From an uncultured Acidobacteriia bacterium (GTDB lineage Bacteria; Acidobacteriota; Terriglobia; Bryobacterales; Bryobacteraceae): DNA of 53,351 bases. The notes under the pieces are model-generated. The model worked only from the letters and a program-made list of their open reading frames with translations. It was not told where the DNA came from and made no database searches. How positions within the stretch are numbered: the first letter of the stretch is position 1; each line of letters begins with the position of its first letter. Of this stretch, positions 34,268-42,707 are shown in pieces. A program made the position numbers and the translations under genes. The stretch covers positions 1 through 53,351 of the forward strand of contig CAIRSA010000432.1 of the NCBI GenBank assembly GCA_903881085.1. The letters are read 5' to 3'.

Positions 34268-34582
34268 ATGAAACACTTCAGATTAATCACGGCAGGGATG
34301 GCGCTGGCAACGGCGCTGATTAGCGGCGGGGCAGCAATGGCAGGCGAGCGTTATTTCGACCGCCAGGATATCCGCCATGACGATATGGCGATCAGCCGGC
34401 TGCGCGCCGATATCGAGCGCGATCGTTGCCGCCTCAACGACGACATCCGCTTCGGACGCCGCCGGGAGGCGGCCCGCGATCGGGAGAATCTGGCACGCGA
34501 TCAGCGGGCGCTGGATGCAAGACTCCGCGACGTACGACATGACCGCAACGACTTTTACCGCGATAGCTTCCGCGGGCGTTAG
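34268..34582 (+). CDS. small secreted Arg/Asp-rich protein
   Basis: The 104-residue protein has a signal peptide ending AAMA (about residue 26) and a mature part dominated by alternating Arg and Asp with few hydrophobic residues (DRQDIRHDDMAISRLRAD, ARDRENLARDQRALDARLRD). It should form one or two charged helices with many salt bridges in the periplasm. AAAGGAGAACGG precedes ATG 34268; a frame from 34190 is unsupported. It stands alone between the receptor and esterase genes and is closed by its own terminator. Similar signal-bearing R/D-rich proteins exist in Acidobacteria, but I do not recognise a named family. Confidence 0.75.
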   Translation: MKHFRLITAGMALATALISGGAAMAGERYFDRQDIRHDDMAISRLRADIERDRCRLNDDIRFGRRREAARDRENLARDQRALDARLRDVRHDRNDFYRDSFRGR

Positions 34583-34608
34583 AACAATATAACGAAGCAC
34601 TGTCTGAA

Positions 34609-34640
34609 AAGGGATCCGGCGAGCCGGGTCCCTTTTTTAT
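34609..34640 (+). terminator. Rho-independent terminator after the Arg/Asp-rich gene
   Basis: The stem AAGGGATCCGGC (34609-34620) pairs with GCCGGGTCCCTT (34623-34634), with one mismatch and a very short loop. The T-run from 34633 onwards (TTTTTTATT) completes it. It lies 26 bases after the stop. Confidence 0.85.
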
Positions 34641-34668
34641 TGCCCACTTGTGATCAAATATTCCATGG

Positions 34669-35724
34669 ATGCTCAAGATTGGAATTGTCCTACTACCACT
34701 GTGCCTGTCTGCCGTCGACGAAGGCAATTACTTCGTCAAAGTGAAGATTGGCAGCCCTTCGGAGGCTTGCGTCACTTCGCTGCGAGCCGAATCGCGGCGG
34801 CTTTTGATTGAGAAGATGCGCACCGCCCCTGGCGAACTCCGCGAAGTTACCGTCGCTGTGAATGTTCGAAACAGCAGGCTTACGCCGCCTCCTACGAATG
34901 CACCTGGCGGAACCGAGGTTCGATTAAACCCGAGAGAAAAGGGTTCGCTCAATTGGGACGACGAATTGTCCGTTGAGTTTGTTGGCGAACATCCGTGCGG
35001 AGTTGTTGTCGAGAAGGTGAAGGCAGACCAGTTGCCTACTGTCTTTCTGGCGGGCGACTCCACGGTGACGGATCAGCCGCGCGACCCCAACGCAAGTTGG
35101 GGACAGATGTTCACACGCTTTTTCGGACCTGGCGTAGCCGTGGCTAATCATGCCGAATCGGGCGAAACGATGAAGTCGTTCATCACCGGTATGCGCCTCG
35201 ACAAGATGCTCAGCTACATGAAGAAGGGCGATTACCTCTTCCTGCAGTTCGGCCACAACGATCAAAAAGAGAACTGGCCGCAGACCTACGTGGAGCCGTT
35301 CACAACCTACAAAGCTTATTTGAAAGTCTTCATCGCAGAGGCGCGTCGGCGTGGGGCGACTCCGGTGCTGGTGACCTCGATGCACCGGCGCAATTTCGAC
35401 GACCAAGGAAGAATCAAAAACACATTGGGCGATTATCCGGAAGCGATGCGGCAAGTGGCGCGTGAAGAGAACGTGCTGCTGATCGATCTGCATGCGATGT
35501 CGGCGAAGTTGTATGAGGCGTTGGGGCCGGCGAAGTCGCCAGCCATGTTTGCTGGGAACGGCCGCGATGCCACGCACCACAGCGCATACGGTGCGTATGA
35601 GTTGGCGAAGTGCGTGGTGGAAGGCGTGCGCGCGAGCAGCCTGGATTTGAAAAGGTTTTTGACAAGCGATGTCGCAGCGTTTGATCCATCGCACCCGGAC
35701 GATTTTGAAACATGGAGAAAGTAA
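34669..35724 (+). CDS. SGNH hydrolase, rhamnogalacturonan acetylesterase-like, short form
   Basis: The 351-residue esterase has a short signal (MLKIGIVLLPLCLSAV), the second half of a beta accessory domain (about 17-120), then an SGNH catalytic domain: block I AGDSTVTDQP (nucleophile Ser131), block II ESGETMKSF, block III FGHNDQ, and Asp/His in DATHHS near residues 305-308. Such enzymes remove acetyl groups from rhamnogalacturonan I. Compared with the next gene, its accessory domain lacks about the first 70 residues. It overlaps the next start by one base. The upstream terminator leaves no room for a frameshifted N-terminus. Confidence 0.88.
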   Translation: MLKIGIVLLPLCLSAVDEGNYFVKVKIGSPSEACVTSLRAESRRLLIEKMRTAPGELREVTVAVNVRNSRLTPPPTNAPGGTEVRLNPREKGSLNWDDELSVEFVGEHPCGVVVEKVKADQLPTVFLAGDSTVTDQPRDPNASWGQMFTRFFGPGVAVANHAESGETMKSFITGMRLDKMLSYMKKGDYLFLQFGHNDQKENWPQTYVEPFTTYKAYLKVFIAEARRRGATPVLVTSMHRRNFDDQGRIKNTLGDYPEAMRQVAREENVLLIDLHAMSAKLYEALGPAKSPAMFAGNGRDATHHSAYGAYELAKCVVEGVRASSLDLKRFLTSDVAAFDPSHPDDFETWRK

Positions 35725-37001
35725 TGAAGAGCACTGCGTTATTGTTTTGTTTGCCGCTGCTGTGCACAGCAGCACAGACGGAGTTCAAGTTCGATTTCGG
35801 TTCCGGTGAGGCCGAGCCGGGTTATACGAAGGTCACTCCGGCATCGAAATACAGCGCGGAAGCGGGCTTCGGATTTGAACCCGGCGCAACGCTGACTGCG
35901 GTAGACCGAGGCGGCAGCAACAAACTGCGTGGCGATTTTGTCACCAGCGAAAAGCCGTTCTATTTCTCGGTCGCGGTGCCGGAAGGCAACTATCGAGTGA
36001 CGGTTTACCTGGGCGATCGCGAAGGCGAGTCAGACACAACGGTGAAGGCCGAGTTGCGGCGGTTGATGCTGGAGAAAGTGCAAACCGACCGCGGCAACAT
36101 CGCGGTGCGCAGCTTTGTAGTGAATGTGCGAACGGCGAAGATATCGACTGGCGGCGAAGTGAAGTTGAAGGATCGCGAGAAGACATCGGAAGCTTGGGCT
36201 TGGGACGAGAAGCTGACGCTGGAGTTCAACAACACCCAGGCGAAGGTGTGCGGTATCGACATCGTGCGAGCAGTGGAAGTACCCACCATTTATCTTGCCG
36301 GCGATTCGACGGTGACCGATCAGCCACGTGAGCCGCACAATAGCTGGGGGCAGATGCTGACGCGCTATTTCGGAGACCGGATTGCGATTGCCAACCATAG
36401 CGAGTCGGGCGAGTCTCTTTCCAGCTTCATCGGAGAGCGGCGACTGGCGAAGGTGATGAGCATTATCAAACCGGGCGATTTTCTGATGATCCAAATGGGA
36501 CACAACGACGAAAAGCAGAAGGGCGAGGGCATAGGCGCGTTCACAACCTACAAGGCGTCGTTGAAGAAGTTCGTCGCCGATGCGAGGCAGAAGGGCGCGA
36601 AACCGATTCTGGTGACGCCGATGCACCGCCGCACATTTGGCGCTGACGGCAAAATCACGAATTCGCATGGCGATTATCCAGAGGCGGTGCGGCAGGTGGC
36701 GGCGGAAGAAAAAGTCCCGCTGATCGATCTGACTGCGATGAGCAAAGTGCTGTACGAGGCGATGGGCGCGGAGGAATCAGTAAAGGCGTTCGCGCCGGGC
36801 GATGGCACGCATCATTCCAGTTGGGGCAGCTATGAACTTGCAAGGTGTGTAGTGGAAGCGATCCGTAAAGGCAACTTCGATTTGAAAGATTATCTGACGG
36901 GCGACGCCGGCATCTTCGATCCGGCGAAGCCTGATCCGCTCGGAAAATTCGCGGTGCCTGCAAGTCCTGGTGCAACAACGGTGAAGCCTTATGGTACCTA
37001 G
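35724..37001 (+). CDS. SGNH hydrolase, rhamnogalacturonan acetylesterase-like, full length
   Basis: The 425-residue secreted esterase has a signal peptide (1-20), a complete N-terminal beta-sandwich domain (about 21-185, starting FKFDFGSGEAEPGYTKV) and an SGNH domain with AGDSTVTDQP (Ser195), SGESLSSF, MGHNDE and DGTHHS. It is a close paralogue of the preceding protein, sharing AGDSTVTDQPR, MHRR and the H-H-S ending. The predicted reaction is deacetylation of pectin. ATG 35724 overlaps the previous TAA by one base, with GGAGAAAG upstream. It overlaps the next gene by 11 bases. Confidence 0.9.
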   Translation: MKSTALLFCLPLLCTAAQTEFKFDFGSGEAEPGYTKVTPASKYSAEAGFGFEPGATLTAVDRGGSNKLRGDFVTSEKPFYFSVAVPEGNYRVTVYLGDREGESDTTVKAELRRLMLEKVQTDRGNIAVRSFVVNVRTAKISTGGEVKLKDREKTSEAWAWDEKLTLEFNNTQAKVCGIDIVRAVEVPTIYLAGDSTVTDQPREPHNSWGQMLTRYFGDRIAIANHSESGESLSSFIGERRLAKVMSIIKPGDFLMIQMGHNDEKQKGEGIGAFTTYKASLKKFVADARQKGAKPILVTPMHRRTFGADGKITNSHGDYPEAVRQVAAEEKVPLIDLTAMSKVLYEAMGAEESVKAFAPGDGTHHSSWGSYELARCVVEAIRKGNFDLKDYLTGDAGIFDPAKPDPLGKFAVPASPGATTVKPYGT

Positions 37002-38490
37002 AACATTTCTGTTTTTTGCTTTGATGGCCGTTGCGTATGCCGAGACACCGGCCATCTATGTAGTAGGAGATTCCACGGCGAACAATACAAATCACTGCGG
37101 TTGGGGCGATCCGTTCGCGGATTATTTCGATGCTTCGAAAGTGAAGATCGTGAATCGCGCGCGGGCCGGACGCAGCAGCCGGACATTTATCACGGAAGGC
37201 CTATGGGACAAAGTGCTGGCCGATTTAAAGCCGGGCGATTTCGTACTGATCCAGTTCGGGCACAACGACGCGGGGCCTTTGGATACGGGCCGCGCACGCG
37301 GTTCCCTGCCCGGGCTTGGCGAAGAGACACGCGACATCACAAAGCCCGATGGCACGAAGGAAACCGTCCACACCTTCGGCTTCTACATGCGAAAGATGAT
37401 TGACGATACGAAGGCCAAAGGCGCGACACCGGTAGTGCTTTCATTGACGGTGCGCAACGTCTGGAAAGACGGGCGTGTGGAGCGAGGCTCAGGGCGATTC
37501 AGCTCATGGTCATCAGAGATTGCGATGGCGGCGAAGGTCTCGTTCGTCGACGTAATGAACATCATCGCCGACCGCTACGATGCGATGGGCGGGGAGAAGG
37601 TGAAGCCGCTGTTTCCAGTGGACCACACGCATACCAGCCAGGAGGGTGCGGATCTGAATGCCTCGACCGTGGTCGCGGGGCTGAAGTTGTTTGGCGCGGC
37701 GATTCCGATCGGCGACGTTTACGCTGATAAGGGCAAGGCCGTGAAACGCGCGCCGTATCCGATGCAGGAAGCGGCGGACCCGAGGTTGCCGTCAGTCGTC
37801 TTGATTGGCGATTCGACGGTGCGCAATGGGCGCGGCGACGGCGGAGGCGGACAGTGGGGATGGGGCGAGCCGTTGCGCAGCCGCTTCGACACATCGAAGA
37901 TGAATCTGGTGAACCGCGCGCTGGGCGGACTCAGCAGCCGCACGTACACAAATGGCGGCCTGTGGGAGAAGACCTTGGCTCGCTTAAAACCGGGCGATGT
38001 TTTGCTCATGCAGTTCGGCCACAATGATAACGGACCGTTGGACGACAAGGCGCGTGCACGCGGCACGCTACCGGGCATCGGCGATGAGACGAAAGAAGTC
38101 GACAATCCGATCACCGGCAAGCATGAAGTTGTTCACACCTACGGCTGGTATCTGCGGCAGTATATTGCGGGCGCGAAGGCCAAAGGAGCTGTGCCTGTTG
38201 TCTGTTCGCCGGTGCCGCGCAAGACGTGGAAAGACGGCAAGATCGTGCGCAGCGACACGGGCTATACAAAGTGGGCGGCCGAGGTCGCGAAGGCCGAAGG
38301 CGTGGGGTTCATCGATCTTTATGAGCTGATCGCCAAGCAGTATGACGAACTGGGCCCCGCCAAAGTGGATCCATTGTTTGGGGACCCACATACACATACC
38401 AGCTGGGATGGCGCGGTGTTGAATGCCGATGCCGTGGTGACCGGGTTGCGCGGATTGCAGGGGAATCCGGCAGTAGGGTGGTTGAAGTGA
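36991..38490 (+). CDS. two-domain SGNH hydrolase (tandem rhamnogalacturonan acetylesterase-like)
   Basis: The 499-residue protein has a signal peptide (1-18) and two SGNH domains of about 235 residues each (19-255 and 265-499) with no accessory beta domain. Domain 1 has GDSTANN (Ser28), RAGRSSRTF, FGHND and Asp211-x-x-His214. Domain 2 has GDSTVRN (Ser275), LGGLSSRTY and FGHND, but the Asp position of the D-x-x-H pair is Pro466, with an Asp one residue earlier (Asp465). Both domains share the insertion RARGxLPGxGxET. It closes the esterase operon and ends one base from the convergent kinase-like gene. Confidence 0.9.
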   Translation: MVPRTFLFFALMAVAYAETPAIYVVGDSTANNTNHCGWGDPFADYFDASKVKIVNRARAGRSSRTFITEGLWDKVLADLKPGDFVLIQFGHNDAGPLDTGRARGSLPGLGEETRDITKPDGTKETVHTFGFYMRKMIDDTKAKGATPVVLSLTVRNVWKDGRVERGSGRFSSWSSEIAMAAKVSFVDVMNIIADRYDAMGGEKVKPLFPVDHTHTSQEGADLNASTVVAGLKLFGAAIPIGDVYADKGKAVKRAPYPMQEAADPRLPSVVLIGDSTVRNGRGDGGGGQWGWGEPLRSRFDTSKMNLVNRALGGLSSRTYTNGGLWEKTLARLKPGDVLLMQFGHNDNGPLDDKARARGTLPGIGDETKEVDNPITGKHEVVHTYGWYLRQYIAGAKAKGAVPVVCSPVPRKTWKDGKIVRSDTGYTKWAAEVAKAEGVGFIDLYELIAKQYDELGPAKVDPLFGDPHTHTSWDGAVLNADAVVTGLRGLQGNPAVGWLK

Positions 38491-38491
38491 A

Positions 38492-39514
38492 TCAGCCAGC
38501 GAGACGGCGATAGGCGCGGCGGGCTACGATTACCTCTTCGTTGGTCTGCAGCACTACGACCTTGAAGTCGCCCAGGAACTTCAGGCCTTCGCAGCAGCGT
38601 TTGCGCAGCGTCTCTGAGTTCTCGCCAATGCCGCCTGTGAAGGCGACGACGTCAATGCCACCCATGGCCGCGGCATAAGCCCCGATCGTCTTCTTCACTT
38701 CATAGACGAAGACGTCCAGGGCCAATTGAGCGGCCTGACTGCCTTCCGCGATGGCCTTCTCCAGGTCGCGCACGTCTCCGCCCGGGATGCCGGACAATCC
38801 AGCGAGTCCACCGGAGCCGGCGAGCTGTTTCGACACCTGCTCAATACTCCAGCCGTTACGCTGCATCATGTACAGCACGGCGAAGACGTCCAGATCGCCA
38901 TGGCGAGTGGCGTTCTCTAATCCTGACTGGGGCGAGAAGCCCATCGTGACATCGACGGACCGGCCGCAGTCGATGGCGCACATCGAAGAGCTGCCGCCAA
39001 GGTGGCAACTGACCACTCGTACGGGCCGCCCCATCAGCGCGGTTACGTATTCACCAACATACTGGTGCGACGCACCGTGGAAGCCATACTTACGCACGCC
39101 GAACTTTTCACGCCACTCCGGCGGCACGCCGTAATTGGCTGCGGACTCAGGTATGGTAGCGTGAAACTCAGTTTCAAACGCGCAGAGCAATGGCGTGGAA
39201 GGCATCGCTTCGCGGAAGGCGCGGATGCCGGTCAGATAAATGGCATTGTGCGCGGGCGCGGCTGGAAGATACTCTTCCAGCGCGGCGATGACGCCATCGT
39301 CAACAACGTATGTGCCGCGATAGTTGGGCCCGGCATGCACGGCCTTGAAGGCGACGGCATCGACTGCGGCGCCTCCCAGATCGATGGCGGAAATTGCGGC
39401 TTTATAGTCTGTAACGCGTTCGGCGCGGCCGCGGGCAAGCACCTGCTCTGAGGGCATCTCAAGCAGTTGCCACTTGAACGACGTGGAACCAAGATTCGGG
39501 ATGAGAATGTTCAC
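38492..39514 (-). CDS. divergent acetate/propionate kinase family protein
   Basis: The 340-residue protein keeps the ASKHA kinase layout: signature 1 as ILIPNLGSTSFKW, FETEFHATIP, FGVRKYGFHGASH, the late FTGGIGENSETLR. Signature 2 is altered: HLGGSSSMCAIDCGRS in place of H-L-G-N-G-A-S. It is about 60 residues shorter than the canonical enzyme at 13777. It may phosphorylate acetate or another short acid or act on acetyl phosphate; context does not settle this. The GTG start at 39514 shares one base with the upstream TAG (TAGTG), suggesting coupling to the TPR gene. Confidence 0.75.
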   Translation of the reverse strand: MNILIPNLGSTSFKWQLLEMPSEQVLARGRAERVTDYKAAISAIDLGGAAVDAVAFKAVHAGPNYRGTYVVDDGVIAALEEYLPAAPAHNAIYLTGIRAFREAMPSTPLLCAFETEFHATIPESAANYGVPPEWREKFGVRKYGFHGASHQYVGEYVTALMGRPVRVVSCHLGGSSSMCAIDCGRSVDVTMGFSPQSGLENATRHGDLDVFAVLYMMQRNGWSIEQVSKQLAGSGGLAGLSGIPGGDVRDLEKAIAEGSQAAQLALDVFVYEVKKTIGAYAAAMGGIDVVAFTGGIGENSETLRKRCCEGLKFLGDFKVVVLQTNEEVIVARRAYRRLAG

Positions 39515-40755
39515 TACTGGATATGATACTGGCTTTTGATAGCCGCCACATTCTTCGCCGCCGGAGCCTGGAAACGGCTCTTCAGCGCAGAACACTGCTG
39601 ACTGTAGCGAAGTGCGTCAAGAATGCGTTGTTTGTTCGGCGTTTTGCCTTCGCCGAGCCGGAAATTAGCCAGGCCAAGGTGGAAAAGCGTCTCGGCCATA
39701 AGGTCGTTGTTGTTCTTCAAATTCGGTAACGCAACGCGCAGGGCCTTGTCAGCATCGGCCCACTTGCTGTCGTTGCTGTTGATCACTCCAACCATCCAAT
39801 TGCCGAGACCGACTTTGAGCGTCTTGCGATTGTTGAAGTCGTCGTCGCTCATGCCTTCGGGCTTGGTCTTCGTAGGCGCGACATCGGCGAGTTTCTGCGC
39901 GTACTGCAGGGCCTTGGCTTTGTCCTTGTTGCCTTCGTAGTAATGGCTGGCCACGACGAGCAGGATGTCGTCGTTGGAAGCGTCCTTCTGCAGGATCTTT
40001 TCGCCCAGCGCGATGGCCTTCTCTTTGTCGCCGGTCTGCATGAGCAACTGGAAGATTTGCGGCTCCGTATTGGCGAGATACTGCGATTGGGGATTGCGCG
40101 CTTCGAGCTTTATGAACAGATCGAGACGCTGCTTAGGATCGGTGGTTTGCAGCGCCTGTGCGTACAACACGTATTCGGTATAGGTGTCGAGCTGTTTCGC
40201 GTAATCGACCTGCTTCTGCCACGCGGCCGCCTCTTCTTCGTCTTTCGGTTTCGGCGAGGAGACGGTCTTGCGCGCGGCTGCGGAGGTGGCATCGGACCAC
40301 TTCACAATCAGCGCCGAATCCTTCTTCGCTTCGGCGGCCTTGAGGCAGTTGTGGGCGATTTCGGTATCCGATGGATCGGCGGCGAGAATCTTTTCGCCGG
40401 CTTCGATGGCTTTGTCGTACTGTTGGTTCTTGAGGTAGATGGGCTGCATCTGGCCGAGCACCCAACCTGCGGATTCGCTCTTGGCGTGCTGGCTGGTGAA
40501 CTGTTCCATCAGCCCGAGTTTGGCCTTCTCGTCGCCTTCCTGTCCGATCTTCTGCAGCAGCGCGCCTTCAGGCGTTTCCGTGTTGATGTTGGGGGTCTTC
40601 CGTTGCGCCTGAAGCGGCATGGCGGCTAAAGCAAGAAGGACGAACAGAGCAAGTCCATTTAAGAACTTGCCAGAACAACGGAGCTCGGCGCGGCTCGTGG
40701 CCCGCATTCGTCTGGAAGATTCAAGGGCCGCGCAGGCCATGTGCTGGTTTTTCAT
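39514..40755 (-). CDS. secreted tetratricopeptide-repeat protein
   Basis: The 413-residue protein has an unusually long N-terminus before the hydrophobic signal (GLALFVLLALAAMPLQAQ, about residues 34-51), so ATG 40755 may not be the real start. Helical TPR-like repeats follow (YDKAIEAGEKILAADPSDTEIAHN, split by family gaps; DKEKAIALGEKILQKDASND; KDKAKALQYAQKLADVAP). TPR arrays hold other proteins. GGAATAG lies before the ATG. It is upstream of, and coupled to, the acetate-kinase-like gene, an unexpected pairing. Confidence 0.75.
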   Translation of the reverse strand: MKNQHMACAALESSRRMRATSRAELRCSGKFLNGLALFVLLALAAMPLQAQRKTPNINTETPEGALLQKIGQEGDEKAKLGLMEQFTSQHAKSESAGWVLGQMQPIYLKNQQYDKAIEAGEKILAADPSDTEIAHNCLKAAEAKKDSALIVKWSDATSAAARKTVSSPKPKDEEEAAAWQKQVDYAKQLDTYTEYVLYAQALQTTDPKQRLDLFIKLEARNPQSQYLANTEPQIFQLLMQTGDKEKAIALGEKILQKDASNDDILLVVASHYYEGNKDKAKALQYAQKLADVAPTKTKPEGMSDDDFNNRKTLKVGLGNWMVGVINSNDSKWADADKALRVALPNLKNNNDLMAETLFHLGLANFRLGEGKTPNKQRILDALRYSQQCSALKSRFQAPAAKNVAAIKSQYHIQ

Positions 40756-40858
40756 GTCTATTCCCGTCCGAAAATGGAATGTTGTCGATTATATCGCATG
40801 ATGCAGGCGGACATGATAAGATCCGTTATTTGCACTTCATATCCTTTCAGGAGTTCTC

Positions 40859-41800
40859 ATGCGAGTAATGGTAACGGGCGCGCAGGGCTGTATTGGCGCG
40901 TGGGTGGTGAAACGGTTGATCGACCGCGGTGTGGACATCATGGTCTATGACCGCGACCTGAATCCAGCACGCCTGTCGATGATTGCGTCGAAGGAAGAGA
41001 TCGACAAGGTCGTGTTCGAACAAGGCCAGATCGAAGACGCGGACAGGATCAAGACTCTGGTGAAAGATGGCGGCATCACACACATCATTCATCTGGCGGC
41101 GGTGCTGATGCCGTACTGCCAGGCCAACCCGATCTCCGGCGGCATGATCAACGTTATGGGCACGCTGAACGTCTTCGAAGCGGCGCGCGATGCCGGCCGC
41201 GAAGTGCGCGTTTCCTATGCGAGTTCGTCGGCGGTGTGGGGACCGGAAGAGGCGTACGAGAAGCGGGCGCTGAATGAGAATGACCCGCTGCATCCAGCGA
41301 CTCATTACGGCGTCTTTAAGCAGGCCAACGAGGGCAATGCTCGAGTGTTCTACACGGCCAACGGAATCAGCAGCGTTGGGTTGCGGCCGTGGACGGTGTA
41401 TGGAGTGGGCCGCGATGGCGGCTTGACCGCCGGCCCGTCGCTGGCGATGCGGGCGATTGCGAACGGTCAGCCGTTCACCATCGGCGTGACCGGGTTTATG
41501 GATTTGCAGTACGTGGAAGATGTCGCCGAGATGTTTATCCGCGGGGCGATTGCCGATCTGCCGGGCGCGCATGTGTTCAATCTGGCGGGCGAAATTGTAA
41601 GCATGGAGCAGTTGATTGAACTGCTTGATAAGATCCGGCCGGGCGCGGCGAAGCTGATCAGCGCCGCGGGCAATCAGGTGCCGGTGGCATTCCGCATGGA
41701 TGCGACGGCGATCCACGAAAAGCTCCCTGGATTGCCGCAGACTCCGCTGGAAGAGGGCGCGCGGAAATCGATTGAGATTTTCGAGAAATTGCGCGGCTAA
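40859..41800 (+). CDS. NAD(P)-dependent sugar epimerase/dehydratase (extended SDR)
   Basis: The 313-residue extended short-chain dehydrogenase has the glycine motif G7-A-Q-G-C-I-G13, the HLAA motif, SYASSSAVWG with the catalytic Ser/Thr area, and Tyr150-x-x-x-Lys154. The GLRPWTVYG segment after it is typical of NDP-sugar epimerases and dehydratases. The substrate is not defined. AGGAG stands 7 bases before ATG 40859. It is convergent with the DinB gene, overlapping by 4 bases. Confidence 0.88.
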   Translation: MRVMVTGAQGCIGAWVVKRLIDRGVDIMVYDRDLNPARLSMIASKEEIDKVVFEQGQIEDADRIKTLVKDGGITHIIHLAAVLMPYCQANPISGGMINVMGTLNVFEAARDAGREVRVSYASSSAVWGPEEAYEKRALNENDPLHPATHYGVFKQANEGNARVFYTANGISSVGLRPWTVYGVGRDGGLTAGPSLAMRAIANGQPFTIGVTGFMDLQYVEDVAEMFIRGAIADLPGAHVFNLAGEIVSMEQLIELLDKIRPGAAKLISAAGNQVPVAFRMDATAIHEKLPGLPQTPLEEGARKSIEIFEKLRG

Positions 41801-42414
41801 TGGCCTGCGGGATATCCCGCCGTTGCCTTCACCTCGGCGATTTGTTTGTCGTGGCGCATGGTGTGGAGCGGTGCGTAGATCAGCCAGTGGTAGGCGTTCA
41901 AGGTTCCGAAGAACGGGTTGTCGATGGTGAACTGTTTTAAGGGCACATCGGTCTCCGTAGCGAATTTGACGATCTCCACGCGCTGCCTTTCAAACCGCTC
42001 TTTCACTTGAGAGAGAGTCATCTCACCTTTGGGCACAATCGGCTCGGGAGCCTGCGCCTTACCGAGCCGCGGCGCCAGCACGGCTTCAAGACGCGCGGTC
42101 TTACCCTTCGTCTTCTCTTCCCAATCGGGATTGGCGGGCAGCGAGATGGCACGTTTGACGTTGCCGAACTGCCCGGCTTCCGCCAACACGATATGCTCGG
42201 CCACTTCGCCTACGGACCAGCGGTCCGGTGAGGGCTTCCACTTCCATTGCCGCTCGGAGACACCTTCGATGGCAGCTAGGAATTCTTTGTGGGAGTCGGC
42301 GAGCCATTGGAGAACACGGCTGCGCTCGGCTGGGGTAATGTGCGCGTCCGCTGCGGAAAGCGGCAGCGCGCACAGCAACAGTAATGAATTGCGCAGAGTG
42401 GAATGTCGTTTCAT
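41797..42414 (-). CDS. secreted DinB-family protein
   Basis: The 205-residue protein has a signal peptide (about 1-22, SLLLLCALPLSAADA) and a DinB/YfiT four-helix domain. The metal-binding histidines are visible: His in WSVGEVAEHIVLAE, and two in HTMRHDKQI near the C-terminus. DinB-like enzymes use a divalent metal, often for thiol-dependent transfer; most are cytoplasmic, so export is unusual but common in acidobacterial paralogues. Function is unknown. It faces the epimerase gene. Confidence 0.82.
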   Translation of the reverse strand: MKRHSTLRNSLLLLCALPLSAADAHITPAERSRVLQWLADSHKEFLAAIEGVSERQWKWKPSPDRWSVGEVAEHIVLAEAGQFGNVKRAISLPANPDWEEKTKGKTARLEAVLAPRLGKAQAPEPIVPKGEMTLSQVKERFERQRVEIVKFATETDVPLKQFTIDNPFFGTLNAYHWLIYAPLHTMRHDKQIAEVKATAGYPAGH

Positions 42415-42602
42415 TTGAGATCTATATTACTTCAGGCCGGTGGCTTGGCACCACATCCGCATGATTTCATTGTGCCCGGCGATGGCGTGCAAGGGCCATT
42501 GGTGAATTTTCCACACTGGGGGAAATTGCGCAGTTGCGCACTTGAACCTGTCGATTGCTGCGAATAACTACGCAATTGGGGCTTCATTTGACGCTTTTTC
42601 CC

Positions 42603-42618
42603 TGGCACTTTACGTGCA
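42603..42618 (+). promoter_or_regulatory. sigma-54-like promoter before the signalling block
   Basis: CTGGCACTTTACGTGCA matches the -24/-12 consensus: TGGCAC intact, GG (42604-42605) to GC (42616-42617) with exactly 10 bases between, one mismatch in the -12 box. It would start transcription near 42629, about 80 bases before the regulator gene. The rest of 42415-42707 has no supported gene. Confidence 0.5.
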
Positions 42619-42707
42619 AAATGGGAATCCATAGTCGCAAGGACTCAAACAGGTTGGCTCCCATGTCAATCTGGCCTTGCCAAAATTCCGACAGTAAGAA
42701 GGACTCT

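Noticed and set aside
42432..42632. 66-residue minus-strand frame before the response regulator
   Set aside because: It covers the candidate sigma-54 promoter, shows no motif, and has no ribosome site.
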